Source: an uncultured Lactobacillus sp.
GTDB taxonomy: Bacteria > Bacillota > Bacilli > Lactobacillales > Lactobacillaceae
DNA length: 64,000 nt
Reading direction: 5' to 3'
Assembly: GCA_910587695.1 (NCBI GenBank)
Contig: CAJUNC010000002.1
Coordinates: forward strand, 1 to 64,000
Within the stretch, counting starts at the first letter, position 1; every line of letters begins with the position of its first letter. A program made the position numbers and the translations under genes. This document shows positions 25,434 to 34,178 of this stretch, one piece after another. The notes under the pieces were generated by a model. That model made no database searches. It saw only the letters and a program-made list of their open reading frames with translations, and was not told the DNA's origin.

Positions 25434-26743
25434 TGGTCGTAGATTTTACAATTGCATTTGGCACTTATTTGTGGGATTACTTTTTTACTTTGATGATGTT
25501 TTTGCTTTTTATCCAAAAAGTCGATCTAAAAAGTATCGGTCTAGTTGGTGTGAGTTCGGCGATCCTTGCAGGAATAACTAATTTTATTGGACTTGAGATC
25601 ATGGGTTTTATCGTTCTTTTTGGATGCTTAGTCCTAGCTAGCAAGAAAACTGTTGTAGCTCAAACAGCAAAGATCTATCTGCTCATGGCTAGCATTTTGA
25701 CGATTTTTTTGACCGACCTTGGTGGTGTTTTGGTCTTAACGATCAGGTCGTTATTTGACTTTTCGGATCTAAGTGTGCTCGCGGGAGCATTTTTGATGTC
25801 GTTAGTCTTAAATATTGGTGTTTGTTTGTTGATAGTCCGCTATCGTGATCTGCTTACCGACTTTTTTGCTGAACCGTTATTTTATAGGATAACTTATCGC
25901 GTGGTTTTGATCATCTTTTGGTGCATATGTCTTTTGCACATAGTGACTGATAGCTTGCAGATCACGCTACAGATCAGTTTTTGGCTCATTTTGATAACAC
26001 TTGGAATAGGAAGTTTAGCCGGCTATAGTTACTATGTGACGATCATCAAGTTGAAAAATGAGATGTTGTTAGAGCAACGATCTAAGCAGGAAAAACTATT
26101 CAAGAATTATCTAAGTGAGATCAGTAGTGCTTATCAAGAGATGGCGAATTTCCGCCATGATTACCGCAATCTTTTGTTGACGCTAAAATTAAAGATCGAA
26201 GCGACCGGCGATAAAGAGTTAAATAAATATTTTCAAAATGTGGTCGCATATTCGGAAAATGAATTGGGCAATGTCTTTGAACATCGACTTTTAGCTCCAG
26301 TAACGCGGATAAAAAATACTGCACTTCGCAGTGTGATCGTTGCCAAATTGGTCAAAGCTTCTAAGCAACAGATCGCAGTAGAACTTGATATTTTAGCTGA
26401 CGTTGAGCTTTTGCCTAAACTTGAGCTAGTCGTTTCGCGGATCATTTCGATCTTGTTGGATAATGCGATCGAAGCTAGTGCTACAGTAAAAGCCCCCAAG
26501 ATCACAGTAGGGCTTGAGGCATATGGTGAAGGTAGCGTGGATATCATTGTCACTAATAGGGTGACTACCGATACAATGCAGATAAATAAGTGGTTTTCGC
26601 CAGGATATACGACTAAAACAAATGAATTCAAACACGGACGCGGTCTGGGGATCGTCAGGGAATTAGTCAGCAATAATGAAGCACTTTCGTTGCGGGTGAG
26701 TTGTGAAAATAAAAAGGTGAAATTTGTTCTGGGGGTGAGTTGA
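25433..26743 (+). CDS. AgrC-like (HPK10) peptide-sensing histidine kinase
   Basis: A 436-residue sensor. The first about 200 residues hold six or seven membrane helices, as in AgrC, PlnB and ComD-type peptide receptors. The phosphorylated histidine is in FRHDYRN (about His242), the N box is LLDNAIEAS (about 343-351), and GRGLGIVRELV forms the ATP-lid glycine motif. The gene begins within the stop codon of the 23-residue peptide and overlaps the response regulator (TTGA). It presumably senses that peptide and activates the LytTR regulator. Confidence 0.88.
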   Translation: MVVDFTIAFGTYLWDYFFTLMMFLLFIQKVDLKSIGLVGVSSAILAGITNFIGLEIMGFIVLFGCLVLASKKTVVAQTAKIYLLMASILTIFLTDLGGVLVLTIRSLFDFSDLSVLAGAFLMSLVLNIGVCLLIVRYRDLLTDFFAEPLFYRITYRVVLIIFWCICLLHIVTDSLQITLQISFWLILITLGIGSLAGYSYYVTIIKLKNEMLLEQRSKQEKLFKNYLSEISSAYQEMANFRHDYRNLLLTLKLKIEATGDKELNKYFQNVVAYSENELGNVFEHRLLAPVTRIKNTALRSVIVAKLVKASKQQIAVELDILADVELLPKLELVVSRIISILLDNAIEASATVKAPKITVGLEAYGEGSVDIIVTNRVTTDTMQINKWFSPGYTTKTNEFKHGRGLGIVRELVSNNEALSLRVSCENKKVKFVLGVS

Positions 26744-27501
26744 CTTTGTTAAAAGTTATCTTGATCGATGATGATGTTGTTCAAAGTAAGATGCTGGCAG
26801 ATACTTTAGAACGCTACCTAAAATTTGAACAGTTAGATGCTATGATCGCTTTGGTGACTACAAGTCCAGCACAGGTGTTGGAGTATGTAAAAAATGATCC
26901 AAGCGCCAGTTATCTTTTTCTCATTGATATCGAACTTAAACCCGGGAAATATTTAGGAATTGAATTAGCCAGAAAATTACGGCAACTTTTACCTTATGAA
27001 AATATTGTCTTTTTGACCGCACATGCTGAATTTAGTCTGACGGTCCTAGGACATCGGATCAAACCATTGGATTATATTGTTAAAAATAGCGACATGGAAG
27101 TGATGTTGTGTTCGTTGCGGAAGGATATTTTATTTGCTTTGAAGCAAAATGAGTATGTTACACCAGAAGGAAAAGAAGTTTTCACTTATAGGCTTGGGCA
27201 ACGCTATTATAAGATCGACGTTGCCGATATTTTATTTTTTGAATCAATGCCCAATCAAGCCAATACCGTTGTTTTGCACGCCAAAAATCAAGTGATCGAG
27301 TTCAATGGTTCACTAAAAGCGATCGAAAATAATAAGTTAGCTAATTTTTTTCGGTGTCACAAGAGTTATCTAATAAATTTAGATAATATTCACACCTTTG
27401 ATAGAAAACGAGCGCTCGTTTATTTTGATGCTAAAGCAACGATCGGGTGTAAAGTTTCCTTCCGCAAAGCGCGTGAGTTAGTAAAAATACTAAAAAAGTG
27501 A
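26740..27501 (+). CDS. LytTR-type response regulator
   Basis: A 253-residue two-domain regulator. The receiver domain has the acidic pocket IDDDVV and the phosphorylated aspartate in FLIDIELKPG (about Asp63), and KPLDYIVK as the conserved lysine region. Residues about 140-250 form a LytTR DNA-binding domain (FFESMPNQANTVVLH, FFRCHKSYLINLDNI). The start is TTG 26740, overlapping the kinase stop. LytTR proteins bind direct repeats spaced about 21 bp; such a repeat lies upstream of the bacteriocin gene. Confidence 0.9.
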   Translation: MTLLKVILIDDDVVQSKMLADTLERYLKFEQLDAMIALVTTSPAQVLEYVKNDPSASYLFLIDIELKPGKYLGIELARKLRQLLPYENIVFLTAHAEFSLTVLGHRIKPLDYIVKNSDMEVMLCSLRKDILFALKQNEYVTPEGKEVFTYRLGQRYYKIDVADILFFESMPNQANTVVLHAKNQVIEFNGSLKAIENNKLANFFRCHKSYLINLDNIHTFDRKRALVYFDAKATIGCKVSFRKARELVKILKK

Positions 27502-27508
27502 TCATATC

Positions 27509-27552
27509 AAAAAGTCGTTAGACAAGGGGGTAGTCTTGTTTAACGACTTTTT
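27509..27552 (+). terminator. Terminator of the bacteriocin regulatory operon
   Basis: AAAAAGTCGTTA and TAACGACTTTTT form a 12-bp stem, extended by ACAAG/CTTGT, ending in a T-run. Confidence 0.9.
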
Positions 27553-28048
27553 GGCAATTATTAGTTAGAGAGTGAGATCGATGAAGCTATGTGACACGTG
27601 GACAGGGGCAGCCTAAAAAAGTTAAGCAGGATGTTAAGACTACTTACCACAATGTCAATAGATCGAGCTATAAGCTAAGGTGGGCGCAACCACAAAAAGC
27701 TAACAGCACCGATTCATCACCTCTTTTATTATGGATAGTTGAGGTTCTCTCAACGTAATTAAGTATATACCCAAGTATTTTGTGAAAAACTATTGATTTT
27801 TTGGCAAAATATGCATATGTGAGCTAGGCGGTGTTTTGCGCAAAGAAAATTTTTTATAAACTTGTAAAAAATTTAAATTTACTCAAATATTACGAATATA
27901 GTAAAATTATTTTCTGTTGATATCGTTATTATTTGGGGGTTTTGCCTGGGGGTATTTTAAAATTTGATAACAACCATTACTAAGGTGTTGCTACTGGTAA
28001 TGTTCGGCGTTATGATTACAATATATTTTAAACAAAGGGGAAATCAAA
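27553..28048. other. Gene-free region after bacteriocin locus
   Basis: Nearly 500 bases without a credible gene. The first half is of mixed composition with some GC-rich patches (GGTGGGCGCAACCAC near 27679-27694), the second half strongly AT-rich. An inverted pair CATTAC ... GTAATG (about 27972-28002) precedes the next gene and could be an operator. Only very short frames (11-16 codons) exist. It may hold an RNA or a decayed gene; I could not identify either. Confidence 0.4.
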
Positions 28049-28327
28049 GTGTCCAAAAAATGGTATGAGGCGCTAGACCAAGAAGATGTCATCTTTTTGC
28101 ATCAGTTAGCGCAAGCAGATTTTAAGTTGTCAAAGTTGTCAGATGAGACGGGGATGTCGTATTTTGTGCTCAAAAAGCGGATGCAAAAGCTAAAATTAGC
28201 TTTATCCCAAAAATCGCCTGGGGATAGCGATTTTAAGTCATATTTGGATTTTCTAGTCGAACAGCGGATCTTACCGCAGTTGATCGCAAAGGTTTTATAT
28301 CAAAAGCACCTAGAAGGCTTAGACTAG
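28049..28327 (+). CDS. DUF2089-like HTH regulator
   Basis: A 92-residue protein. The segment LDQEDVIFLHQLAQADFKLSK followed by LSDETGMSYFVLKKRMQKLK resembles the DUF2089 C-terminal helix-turn-helix (LSPED..FI..F....G..K.LA...GVSYPT.R.RL). The remaining 30 residues are a helix-rich tail. The start is GTG 28049 behind AAAGGGGAAATCAAA. Proteins of this kind often regulate a neighbouring membrane-protein gene, but here none adjoins. Function inferred from fold only. Confidence 0.6.
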   Translation: MSKKWYEALDQEDVIFLHQLAQADFKLSKLSDETGMSYFVLKKRMQKLKLALSQKSPGDSDFKSYLDFLVEQRILPQLIAKVLYQKHLEGLD

Positions 28328-28399
28328 CTAAATTGCTCATGCTACTAGGATATGGTATTTTTAGAAGTGTAGTAAATTAAAAATGTTAGAGGCTATGTG

Positions 28400-29338
28400 A
28401 TGAAAAAAGGAATCTTACTGATCAACTTAGGAACACCCAAAAGTCCAACAGCTAAGCATCTACGACCGTACTTGCGGCGTTTTTTAGGTGATAAACGGGT
28501 GATCACGACCCCAGATGTGATCTGGAAGCCGATCTTGGAGTTGATGATCTTACCACGGCGACCTAAATTTTCGGCTCAGATGTATAAAAAGATCTGGTCA
28601 GCTGAATACGGCTCACCCTTGGCATATTACACTAAGCGACAGGCTGAATTATTGCAGGCTCTAGTACCAGATACGGTGGTAAAGTATGCATTTAGTTATA
28701 GCAAGCCAGATATTTCGCAGGTTTTAGCTGAATTTGAAGCCCAAAAAGTGACTGATCTATGTATTATTGCGCTATATCCGCAATATTCGACGACAACAGT
28801 GGGCTCAGTCAGTGACGATGTGATGCGGTTTTATCACAAGCGGACTTATGTACCGAACCTCAAGTTTGTGACCTCTTTTTATGAAAATGAGACGTATTTG
28901 AAGCTGATCGCTGATAAGATCAAGGAGTATTGGAATAAAAAAGCATATGATAAGTTGATCATCTCATATCATGGGATCCCAGAAAGTTATGTGAAAAAGG
29001 GCGATCCTTACCAAGCGCAGTGTGAAGAAACGACCGCTAAGCTTCAAGCGATGTTGCCGGATATCGAGATCTTGCATACATACCAGTCTAAATTCGGTCC
29101 GGCTAAATGGCTTGAGCCAGCGACTGATGAAACCATCAAGGATTTACCAAAGCAGGGGTGCAAAAAACTATTGGTGATCTCACCATCGTTTGTGGCTGAT
29201 TGTTTAGAGACGTTATACGAACTAGAACTCGAAAATCGGGACTATTTTGAACAAGCGGGTGGAGAGTGCTATGATGTTGTTCCTTGTTTAAATGCTGATC
29301 CTGAATTTATCGAGCTTTTAAAGGATCTGAGTGAATAG
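28400..29338 (+). CDS. hemH: Ferrochelatase
   Basis: A 312-residue chelatase inserting iron into a porphyrin (in Gram-positives usually coproporphyrin III). The start KKGILLINLGTPKSP is typical; the metal-binding histidine lies in SYHGIPESYVKKGDPY (about residue 191) and the acidic partner in FVADCLETLYELELE. ATG 28400 is preferred over GTG 28397, both behind TTAGAGG. No other haem-pathway gene is present here; lactobacilli commonly keep hemH alone and depend on imported porphyrins or haem. Confidence 0.92.
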   Translation: MKKGILLINLGTPKSPTAKHLRPYLRRFLGDKRVITTPDVIWKPILELMILPRRPKFSAQMYKKIWSAEYGSPLAYYTKRQAELLQALVPDTVVKYAFSYSKPDISQVLAEFEAQKVTDLCIIALYPQYSTTTVGSVSDDVMRFYHKRTYVPNLKFVTSFYENETYLKLIADKIKEYWNKKAYDKLIISYHGIPESYVKKGDPYQAQCEETTAKLQAMLPDIEILHTYQSKFGPAKWLEPATDETIKDLPKQGCKKLLVISPSFVADCLETLYELELENRDYFEQAGGECYDVVPCLNADPEFIELLKDLSE

Positions 29339-29453
29339 GACTCGGGGTGAGTTCTATTTATTTTTTGAACTATTTTAGGCTATCCTAAAAATATATTTCG
29401 TTTATCTTTAAAGTGTGCTATGATCGAGATGGAAAAATAGAAAGGGTGGTTTT

Positions 29454-30101
29454 ATGAAAGTTAAAGATTTTGTTGCAACTTTTTTGACAGATCAAAATAT
29501 CCATGGGATGGCAGTCAATTTGATCGGTAATCTAGGTCTAACTTTGCGCCGAGCGCAGACGCGTTATCCAGAGTACAGCAATCTCTTTAGAGACAAGCGT
29601 CTTTGGACCGGAAAGCGCGAAGTGACGCGGTGTATGAGTTATCCTGTGGCTAAGTTAAGTGACGGTCTTTACGTTACGGCTACAAATGGAGTACCAAATG
29701 AAGAGCTGGTCAAACTATTTAAAGCTAAATTACTGCAATTAAAAACAGAATTAGAAGCATTACCAGAACAAAAGCCAGAGCGTCCACTGTTTACAGGGAT
29801 CAATGCTTTGTTTAAGCAACCAACGATCTTTGTGAATGCCAAAAATGAATTGCAGTTGCTGTTAGAAGATAAATTCCAAGCACCAGAAAAAGTTCCTTTA
29901 GCTCGCTTTGATTTCTTTAGTTTGGGCATCTTCTCTTATAAAGATGTCGCTTATTATGAAATGGTCGCTGATGATGGAAAAGCGCTCGAAGACCATGATC
30001 TAACGGTGATGTTGGGAAACTTATTAGTGTTTATGACGATTTCGGGGATCACCCAAGCCGATTATGCAACAATGAGTGCTTTTAGCATGTCAAACGCCTA
30101 A
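29454..30101 (+). CDS. Hypothetical protein, 215 residues
   Basis: A soluble-looking protein with a good start (AGAAAGGGTGGTTTT before ATG 29454) and no signal peptide or membrane segment. The sequence is ordered with helical and strand-like parts (for example MKVKDFVATFLTDQ, LARFDFFSLGIFSYKD). I do not recognise the family. It is monocistronic, following hemH by 115 bases and ending at a strong terminator. Confidence 0.7.
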   Translation: MKVKDFVATFLTDQNIHGMAVNLIGNLGLTLRRAQTRYPEYSNLFRDKRLWTGKREVTRCMSYPVAKLSDGLYVTATNGVPNEELVKLFKAKLLQLKTELEALPEQKPERPLFTGINALFKQPTIFVNAKNELQLLLEDKFQAPEKVPLARFDFFSLGIFSYKDVAYYEMVADDGKALEDHDLTVMLGNLLVFMTISGITQADYATMSAFSMSNA

Positions 30102-30159
30102 AAAAGCAACAGATCTTTGCCAGACAACCTGTTTGTCGTTAAAGATCTGTTGCTTTTTT
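30100..30159 (+). terminator. Terminator with long stem
   Basis: AAAAAGCAACAGATCTTT pairs with AAAGATCTGTTGCTTTTT; a loop of about 22 bases itself contains a small hairpin (GACAAC/GTTTGTC). A T-run follows. Confidence 0.9.
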
Positions 30160-30167
30160 ACTTTTTA

Positions 30168-30268
30168 CAAATGGAGAAGATCTCCATTTAGCCTTTAAAA
30201 CATATTGAGATGCGTGATCGAGTTAATGCCTTATGAATAATGATAGAGGCCTTGCATTATTCATAAGG
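30168..30268. repeat. Two inverted repeats between convergent genes
   Basis: AAATGGAG/CTCCATTT (about 30168-30189) and a 14-bp perfect repeat CCTTATGAATAATG (30229-30242) with its complement (30255-30268), loop 12 bases. They lie beyond the pepF stop and may end that transcript, though T-runs are weak. Confidence 0.55.
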
Positions 30269-30296
30269 TACTGACCGTATTGTTTCACATGAAACT

Positions 30297-32102
30297 TTAG
30301 TTGTTTTCCAGTTGCTCCGTCAAAACTTTGATCTTTTCGACGGTCTCATCCAAAAAGGAGATCGTATTTTCAAGCGGAGCAGCAGTTGAAATGTCTACAC
30401 CAGCGACTTTGGCAGCCTCGACGGGTGTTTTTTGGTCACCGAGTTTTAAGAACTCGAGCCAAGCTTCAACTTGCGCCTTTGGATCGACCAATAATTTCAA
30501 ATAAGCTTGAGTTGCGATCGTTAAGCCAGCTGAGTAAGTATACGAGTACAAGCCCATATAGTAGTGTGATTGACGCATCCAAGTTAGAGCAGCGCGCTCA
30601 TCGATCACGACTGCATCGCCCCAGAAGCGCTTGAGAACTTTTTGCTTGAGTTCGCAGAGTTTAGCCCCATCAAATGAACCACCGGCATCGATGATTTGAT
30701 AGACCTCACGTTGGAATGCTGCTTCAAGTAAATGAGTCACAAAATTATGATAGAACGTATTGGTCAACATCTTAGTGTAAGCAAAGCGTTGCATTCGCGG
30801 ATCAGACGTACTTTGTTTTAAAGAATGTGTCAGCAATAATTCATTAAAGGTCGATGGCGCTTCGATCAAATACATCGAAGGGTCGCTACCTAAGATGGAA
30901 TTATTTTGGGCGGTGAGCAGTGCTTGGCCAGCGTGACCGAGCTCATGGATAAGCGTATAAACGTCGGCTAACTCATCTGTCCAAGACATCAAAATGTAAG
31001 GATGCACACCATATGGATCGGTCTCAAAGCCACCAGTTTCCTTACCAGCGTTGACAGCAAAATCGACCCAACGTTCATCAAATGAGCGCATGACCATTTT
31101 AGAATAGTTGTCACCTAAAAGAAAGACAGCCTTTTTAATGTAATCTGGTGCCTCTTTTAAGCTGACTTTAGGTGCAAATTCAGGATCAAGATCGATTTGT
31201 AGATCAGCAAAGTTCATTTGTTTTAAACCATGTGTTTTCCCGATGAGTTTAGCATATTTTTGCATGACTGGTCCGAGTTTATCTAAGATCAGATCGATCT
31301 GACGGTCAAACATTTCATGAGTGACTTCTTGGTCAGCTAACAGATAGTCAAAGACCGAATCAAATCCGCGCAAGGTCGCCAAGGTTTTTTCTTTAGCGAC
31401 TTGGGTGTAGTAAGTAGCTGCCACTGTATCTTGATATTTTTTTAGTGTTTTAGAGAATGATTCGAAGGCTTTTTGGCGTACTTTATAATTAGGATGGTAT
31501 TGATAGGTATTTTCATACAAGACAAATGACATAGGATATGTCGTTTCATCGACCACAAAATCTTCAAAGTCCATATCAGCCGCACGTGTTGTCGTGTAGA
31601 TCCCTTCAGGTGCGTTTAGCGTTGGACCTAATAGGGCAAGAGCAGCTTCGGTCTTAGGATCGAGGAGATGCTTTTGCTTTGCCTTCAAATGCCGAATGAC
31701 CGAGGCAAAGCGTGGTTCTTTGGTAGCTACTTCGTCTAAAGTTGCAGCCGAATTTTGACTGACTTGAATATCAAAAAAAGCTAGTTTAGCGTTCTTAAAG
31801 GCTAAAGTTTGTTCAGCTTGCTTCAATAAATGATCGTAGTGTGGATCAGTCATATCGCTTGCTTGATGTAAGAATGCATAATGCTCGATCAAAGATGCTT
31901 TTTGTTCGATCTTTTCGAGCGCTGTTAAACCGGCTAAGATCTGATCAGTAGTCGTCAAGTGACCATCAAAATCAGCCACAAGATCAGTTACAAGTTGCTT
32001 TAAAGCTGTTAGATCTGCAACCCAAGCTTCATCGTTTGGATAAAGTGGGGTCAGATCCCACGTGAGTTCTGAAGCGACGTCTTTTCGATTTGGTAATGCC
32101 AT
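30297..32102 (-). CDS. pepF: Oligoendopeptidase F
   Basis: A 601-residue cytoplasmic zinc metallopeptidase of family M3 that cleaves oligopeptides of roughly 7-17 residues. The zinc motif HELGHAGQ lies near residues 384-391; length and flanking sequence (e.g. YSKMVMRSFDERWVDFAVNA) fit the family. ATG 32102 is preferred because GGGGGG lies 8 bases upstream; a TTG at 32108 is in frame but too near that site. Probably helps in peptide nutrition and turnover. Monocistronic. Confidence 0.93.
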   Translation of the reverse strand: MALPNRKDVASELTWDLTPLYPNDEAWVADLTALKQLVTDLVADFDGHLTTTDQILAGLTALEKIEQKASLIEHYAFLHQASDMTDPHYDHLLKQAEQTLAFKNAKLAFFDIQVSQNSAATLDEVATKEPRFASVIRHLKAKQKHLLDPKTEAALALLGPTLNAPEGIYTTTRAADMDFEDFVVDETTYPMSFVLYENTYQYHPNYKVRQKAFESFSKTLKKYQDTVAATYYTQVAKEKTLATLRGFDSVFDYLLADQEVTHEMFDRQIDLILDKLGPVMQKYAKLIGKTHGLKQMNFADLQIDLDPEFAPKVSLKEAPDYIKKAVFLLGDNYSKMVMRSFDERWVDFAVNAGKETGGFETDPYGVHPYILMSWTDELADVYTLIHELGHAGQALLTAQNNSILGSDPSMYLIEAPSTFNELLLTHSLKQSTSDPRMQRFAYTKMLTNTFYHNFVTHLLEAAFQREVYQIIDAGGSFDGAKLCELKQKVLKRFWGDAVVIDERAALTWMRQSHYYMGLYSYTYSAGLTIATQAYLKLLVDPKAQVEAWLEFLKLGDQKTPVEAAKVAGVDISTAAPLENTISFLDETVEKIKVLTEQLENN

Positions 32103-32174
32103 TGGCAAAGCCCCCCTTAAAATAAATGGTTTTGCAAAATTATAGCATAAAACATGAAGCTTATAGTAGCATAA

Positions 32175-32203
32175 TTGTCTTTTGTAGATGGCTAGTGTAT
32201 AAT
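32175..32203 (+). promoter_or_regulatory. Promoter of the metA-like/cysK operon
   Basis: TTGTCT (32175-32180), a 17-base spacer, then TATAAT (32198-32203) preceded by GTG (extended -10). It lies about 60 bases upstream of the first gene. Confidence 0.7.
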
Positions 32204-32264
32204 TTAGCTTACAGAATACAAGTAAATCACTTGGCTGTAATTATCCAGAAAGGAAGGTATAGTC

Positions 32265-33092
32265 ATGCGTACGCCTGAAAATGTCTTGAAGATCGGTGTA
32301 TTGAATTTGATGCACGATAAATTAGACACCAAAAGACGGTTTGAACGGGTCTTGGAGAATTCAGCTCAGCCAGTTGAGTTGACCTTTTTTTATCCTAAAG
32401 ATCATTACCAAGATCGCCCAGTTCCAGCTCAAGTAGCGCAGATCGCGCACCCACTTGAGTTAGCTGAAGTTGAAAAACTCGATGCTTTTATCGTGACTGG
32501 TGCTCCGATCGAAAAACTAGATTTTGCAGAGATCACATACATCAGTGAATTGCAGGAACTCTTTAATTGTTTAGCTCAAAATAAGATCGAGCAGTTGTAC
32601 GTCTGTTGGGGCGCCATGGCTGCAGTCAATTATTTTTACGGTGTGGATAAGCATTTATTGCCACAAAAATTATTTGGGATCTATCGACAAGAAGTCTTAC
32701 GTGATTCTAAATTATTAGCACAAGTCGCACCGGGCTTTTTAGCTCCACATGCGCGGTATGCTGATATTGATCTTACACGGGCAAAACAAGTACCTGAGTT
32801 AGAGATCACCGCCGTCTCGCAGGCTGGAGAGGCTTTCTTACTTGAAGCACCGACAAGACATCAGACATTTTTATTTTCACATTTGGAGTATGGCAGAGAT
32901 GCTTTACAAAAAGAATACGCACGCGAATTAGCGGCTGATCCAAGTGCCAAAGATTCACTGGCTCGTCCCCAAAATTATTATGTTGATGGGCGACCACAGT
33001 TTTTATGGGAAACGTTACAAAAGCAATTTTTTGCTAACTGGTTACACCAAGTAGCTAGGACACGCAAAGCTAAAGAACTTATCAAAAATTAA
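32265..33092 (+). CDS. MetA-family O-acyltransferase
   Basis: A 275-residue homologue of homoserine O-succinyl/acetyltransferase (MetA). The nucleophilic cysteine lies in YVCWGAMAAVNYFYG (about Cys114) and the catalytic histidine in LFSHLEYGRDAL (about His206), followed by the expected glutamate. It is followed 13 bases later by cysK, so it probably supplies an O-acylated amino acid for sulfhydrylation. Whether the acceptor is homoserine or serine cannot be read from the sequence; several lactobacillar MetA-like proteins beside cysK are suspected serine acetyltransferases. Confidence 0.85.
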   Translation: MRTPENVLKIGVLNLMHDKLDTKRRFERVLENSAQPVELTFFYPKDHYQDRPVPAQVAQIAHPLELAEVEKLDAFIVTGAPIEKLDFAEITYISELQELFNCLAQNKIEQLYVCWGAMAAVNYFYGVDKHLLPQKLFGIYRQEVLRDSKLLAQVAPGFLAPHARYADIDLTRAKQVPELEITAVSQAGEAFLLEAPTRHQTFLFSHLEYGRDALQKEYARELAADPSAKDSLARPQNYYVDGRPQFLWETLQKQFFANWLHQVARTRKAKELIKN

Positions 33093-33105
33093 CGGGGGTC
33101 TTGAT

Positions 33106-34029
33106 ATGAGTAAAGTTTATGATTCGATTTTAGATACTATCGGTAACACACCGATCGTCAAGTTGAACAATGTTGTTCCTGCTGGGGCAGCTGATGTTTA
33201 TGTCAAGCTTGAATTTTTCAATCCTGCTGGTTCAGTCAAAGACCGGGTAGCCTTGGCGATGATCCAAGCGGCTGAAGAAGCCGGAAAGCTGACTAAAGGT
33301 GGCACGATCATCGAACCAACTTCAGGCAATACCGGCATCGGGTTAGCTGCAGTCGCGGCGGCTAAAGGTTATCGGTTATTGATCACGATGCCAGAAACGA
33401 TGAGTATCGAACGGCGCAAATTGATGCAAGGTTATGGGGCTGAATTGATCTTGACCCCAGGTGAAGAAGGCATGGGTGGTGCGATCAAACTCGCTAAACA
33501 GCTAGCTGAGAAGAACGGTTATTTCTTACCGATGCAATTCGATAATCCTGCCAATGCTTTGATCCACGAACAAACGACTGGTCAAGAGATCTTACAAGCT
33601 TTTGGAGCTAAATTACCTGATGCCTTTGTTGCAGGGGTCGGCACAGGTGGAACTTTGACTGGTGTTGGGCGTGCTTTGCGGGCTAAGAAAGCTGATATTC
33701 AACTATACGCCCTTGAACCAAGTGAATCCCCAGTTTTAAAAGAAGGCAAGAAGGGCAAGCACAAGATCCAAGGTATTTCAGCTGGCTTTGTGCCTTCGAT
33801 CTTGGATACTAAACTTTACAATGATATTTTGGAAGTTCCAAGCCAAAAAGCACTTGAGATGGCACGAAAAGTTGGTGAAAAAGAGGGTTTCTTACCAGGT
33901 ATCTCAGCTGGTGCCAATATTTATGGTGCGATCGAAGTGGCTAAAAAATTGGGTGCTGGCAAGCGTGTCTTGACTGTTGCCCCAGATAATGGCGAACGTT
34001 ATCTTTCAACTGAATTGTTTGAAGGCTAA
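33106..34029 (+). CDS. cysK: Cysteine synthase (O-acetylserine sulfhydrylase)
   Basis: A 307-residue PLP enzyme forming cysteine from O-acetylserine and sulfide. The PLP lysine lies in PAGSVKDRVALAM (about residue 45), the substrate-binding loop is EPTSGNTGIGLA, the phosphate loop is GVGTGGTLTGVGR, and ISAGANIYGA follows. Length is typical. It is cotranscribed with the MetA-like gene and followed by a terminator. Confidence 0.95.
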   Translation: MSKVYDSILDTIGNTPIVKLNNVVPAGAADVYVKLEFFNPAGSVKDRVALAMIQAAEEAGKLTKGGTIIEPTSGNTGIGLAAVAAAKGYRLLITMPETMSIERRKLMQGYGAELILTPGEEGMGGAIKLAKQLAEKNGYFLPMQFDNPANALIHEQTTGQEILQAFGAKLPDAFVAGVGTGGTLTGVGRALRAKKADIQLYALEPSESPVLKEGKKGKHKIQGISAGFVPSILDTKLYNDILEVPSQKALEMARKVGEKEGFLPGISAGANIYGAIEVAKKLGAGKRVLTVAPDNGERYLSTELFEG

Positions 34030-34099
34030 TTATTGAAAAATTTAGTGTGAGTATTTTTATGCTGTTGCTCAAGTACTTGCATTAAGGAATTTAAAACGA

Positions 34100-34150
34100 T
34101 AAAACATACCTGATCGAATTTTAAGGGATTTGATCAGGTATGTTTTATTT
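34100..34150. terminator. Terminator after cysK, bidirectional
   Basis: AAAACATACCTGATC pairs with GATCAGGTATGTTTT around a 16-base loop, with a T-rich tail. It also lies beyond the stop of the convergent LysR gene. Confidence 0.85.
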
Positions 34151-34178
34151 TAGTCCAGTCAATTTTTGCAGTTATGTA

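Noticed and set aside
27553..28048. tmRNA, RNase P or 6S RNA in the gap after the bacteriocin locus
   Set aside because: None of their conserved segments was found; the only clear structure is the terminator before it.
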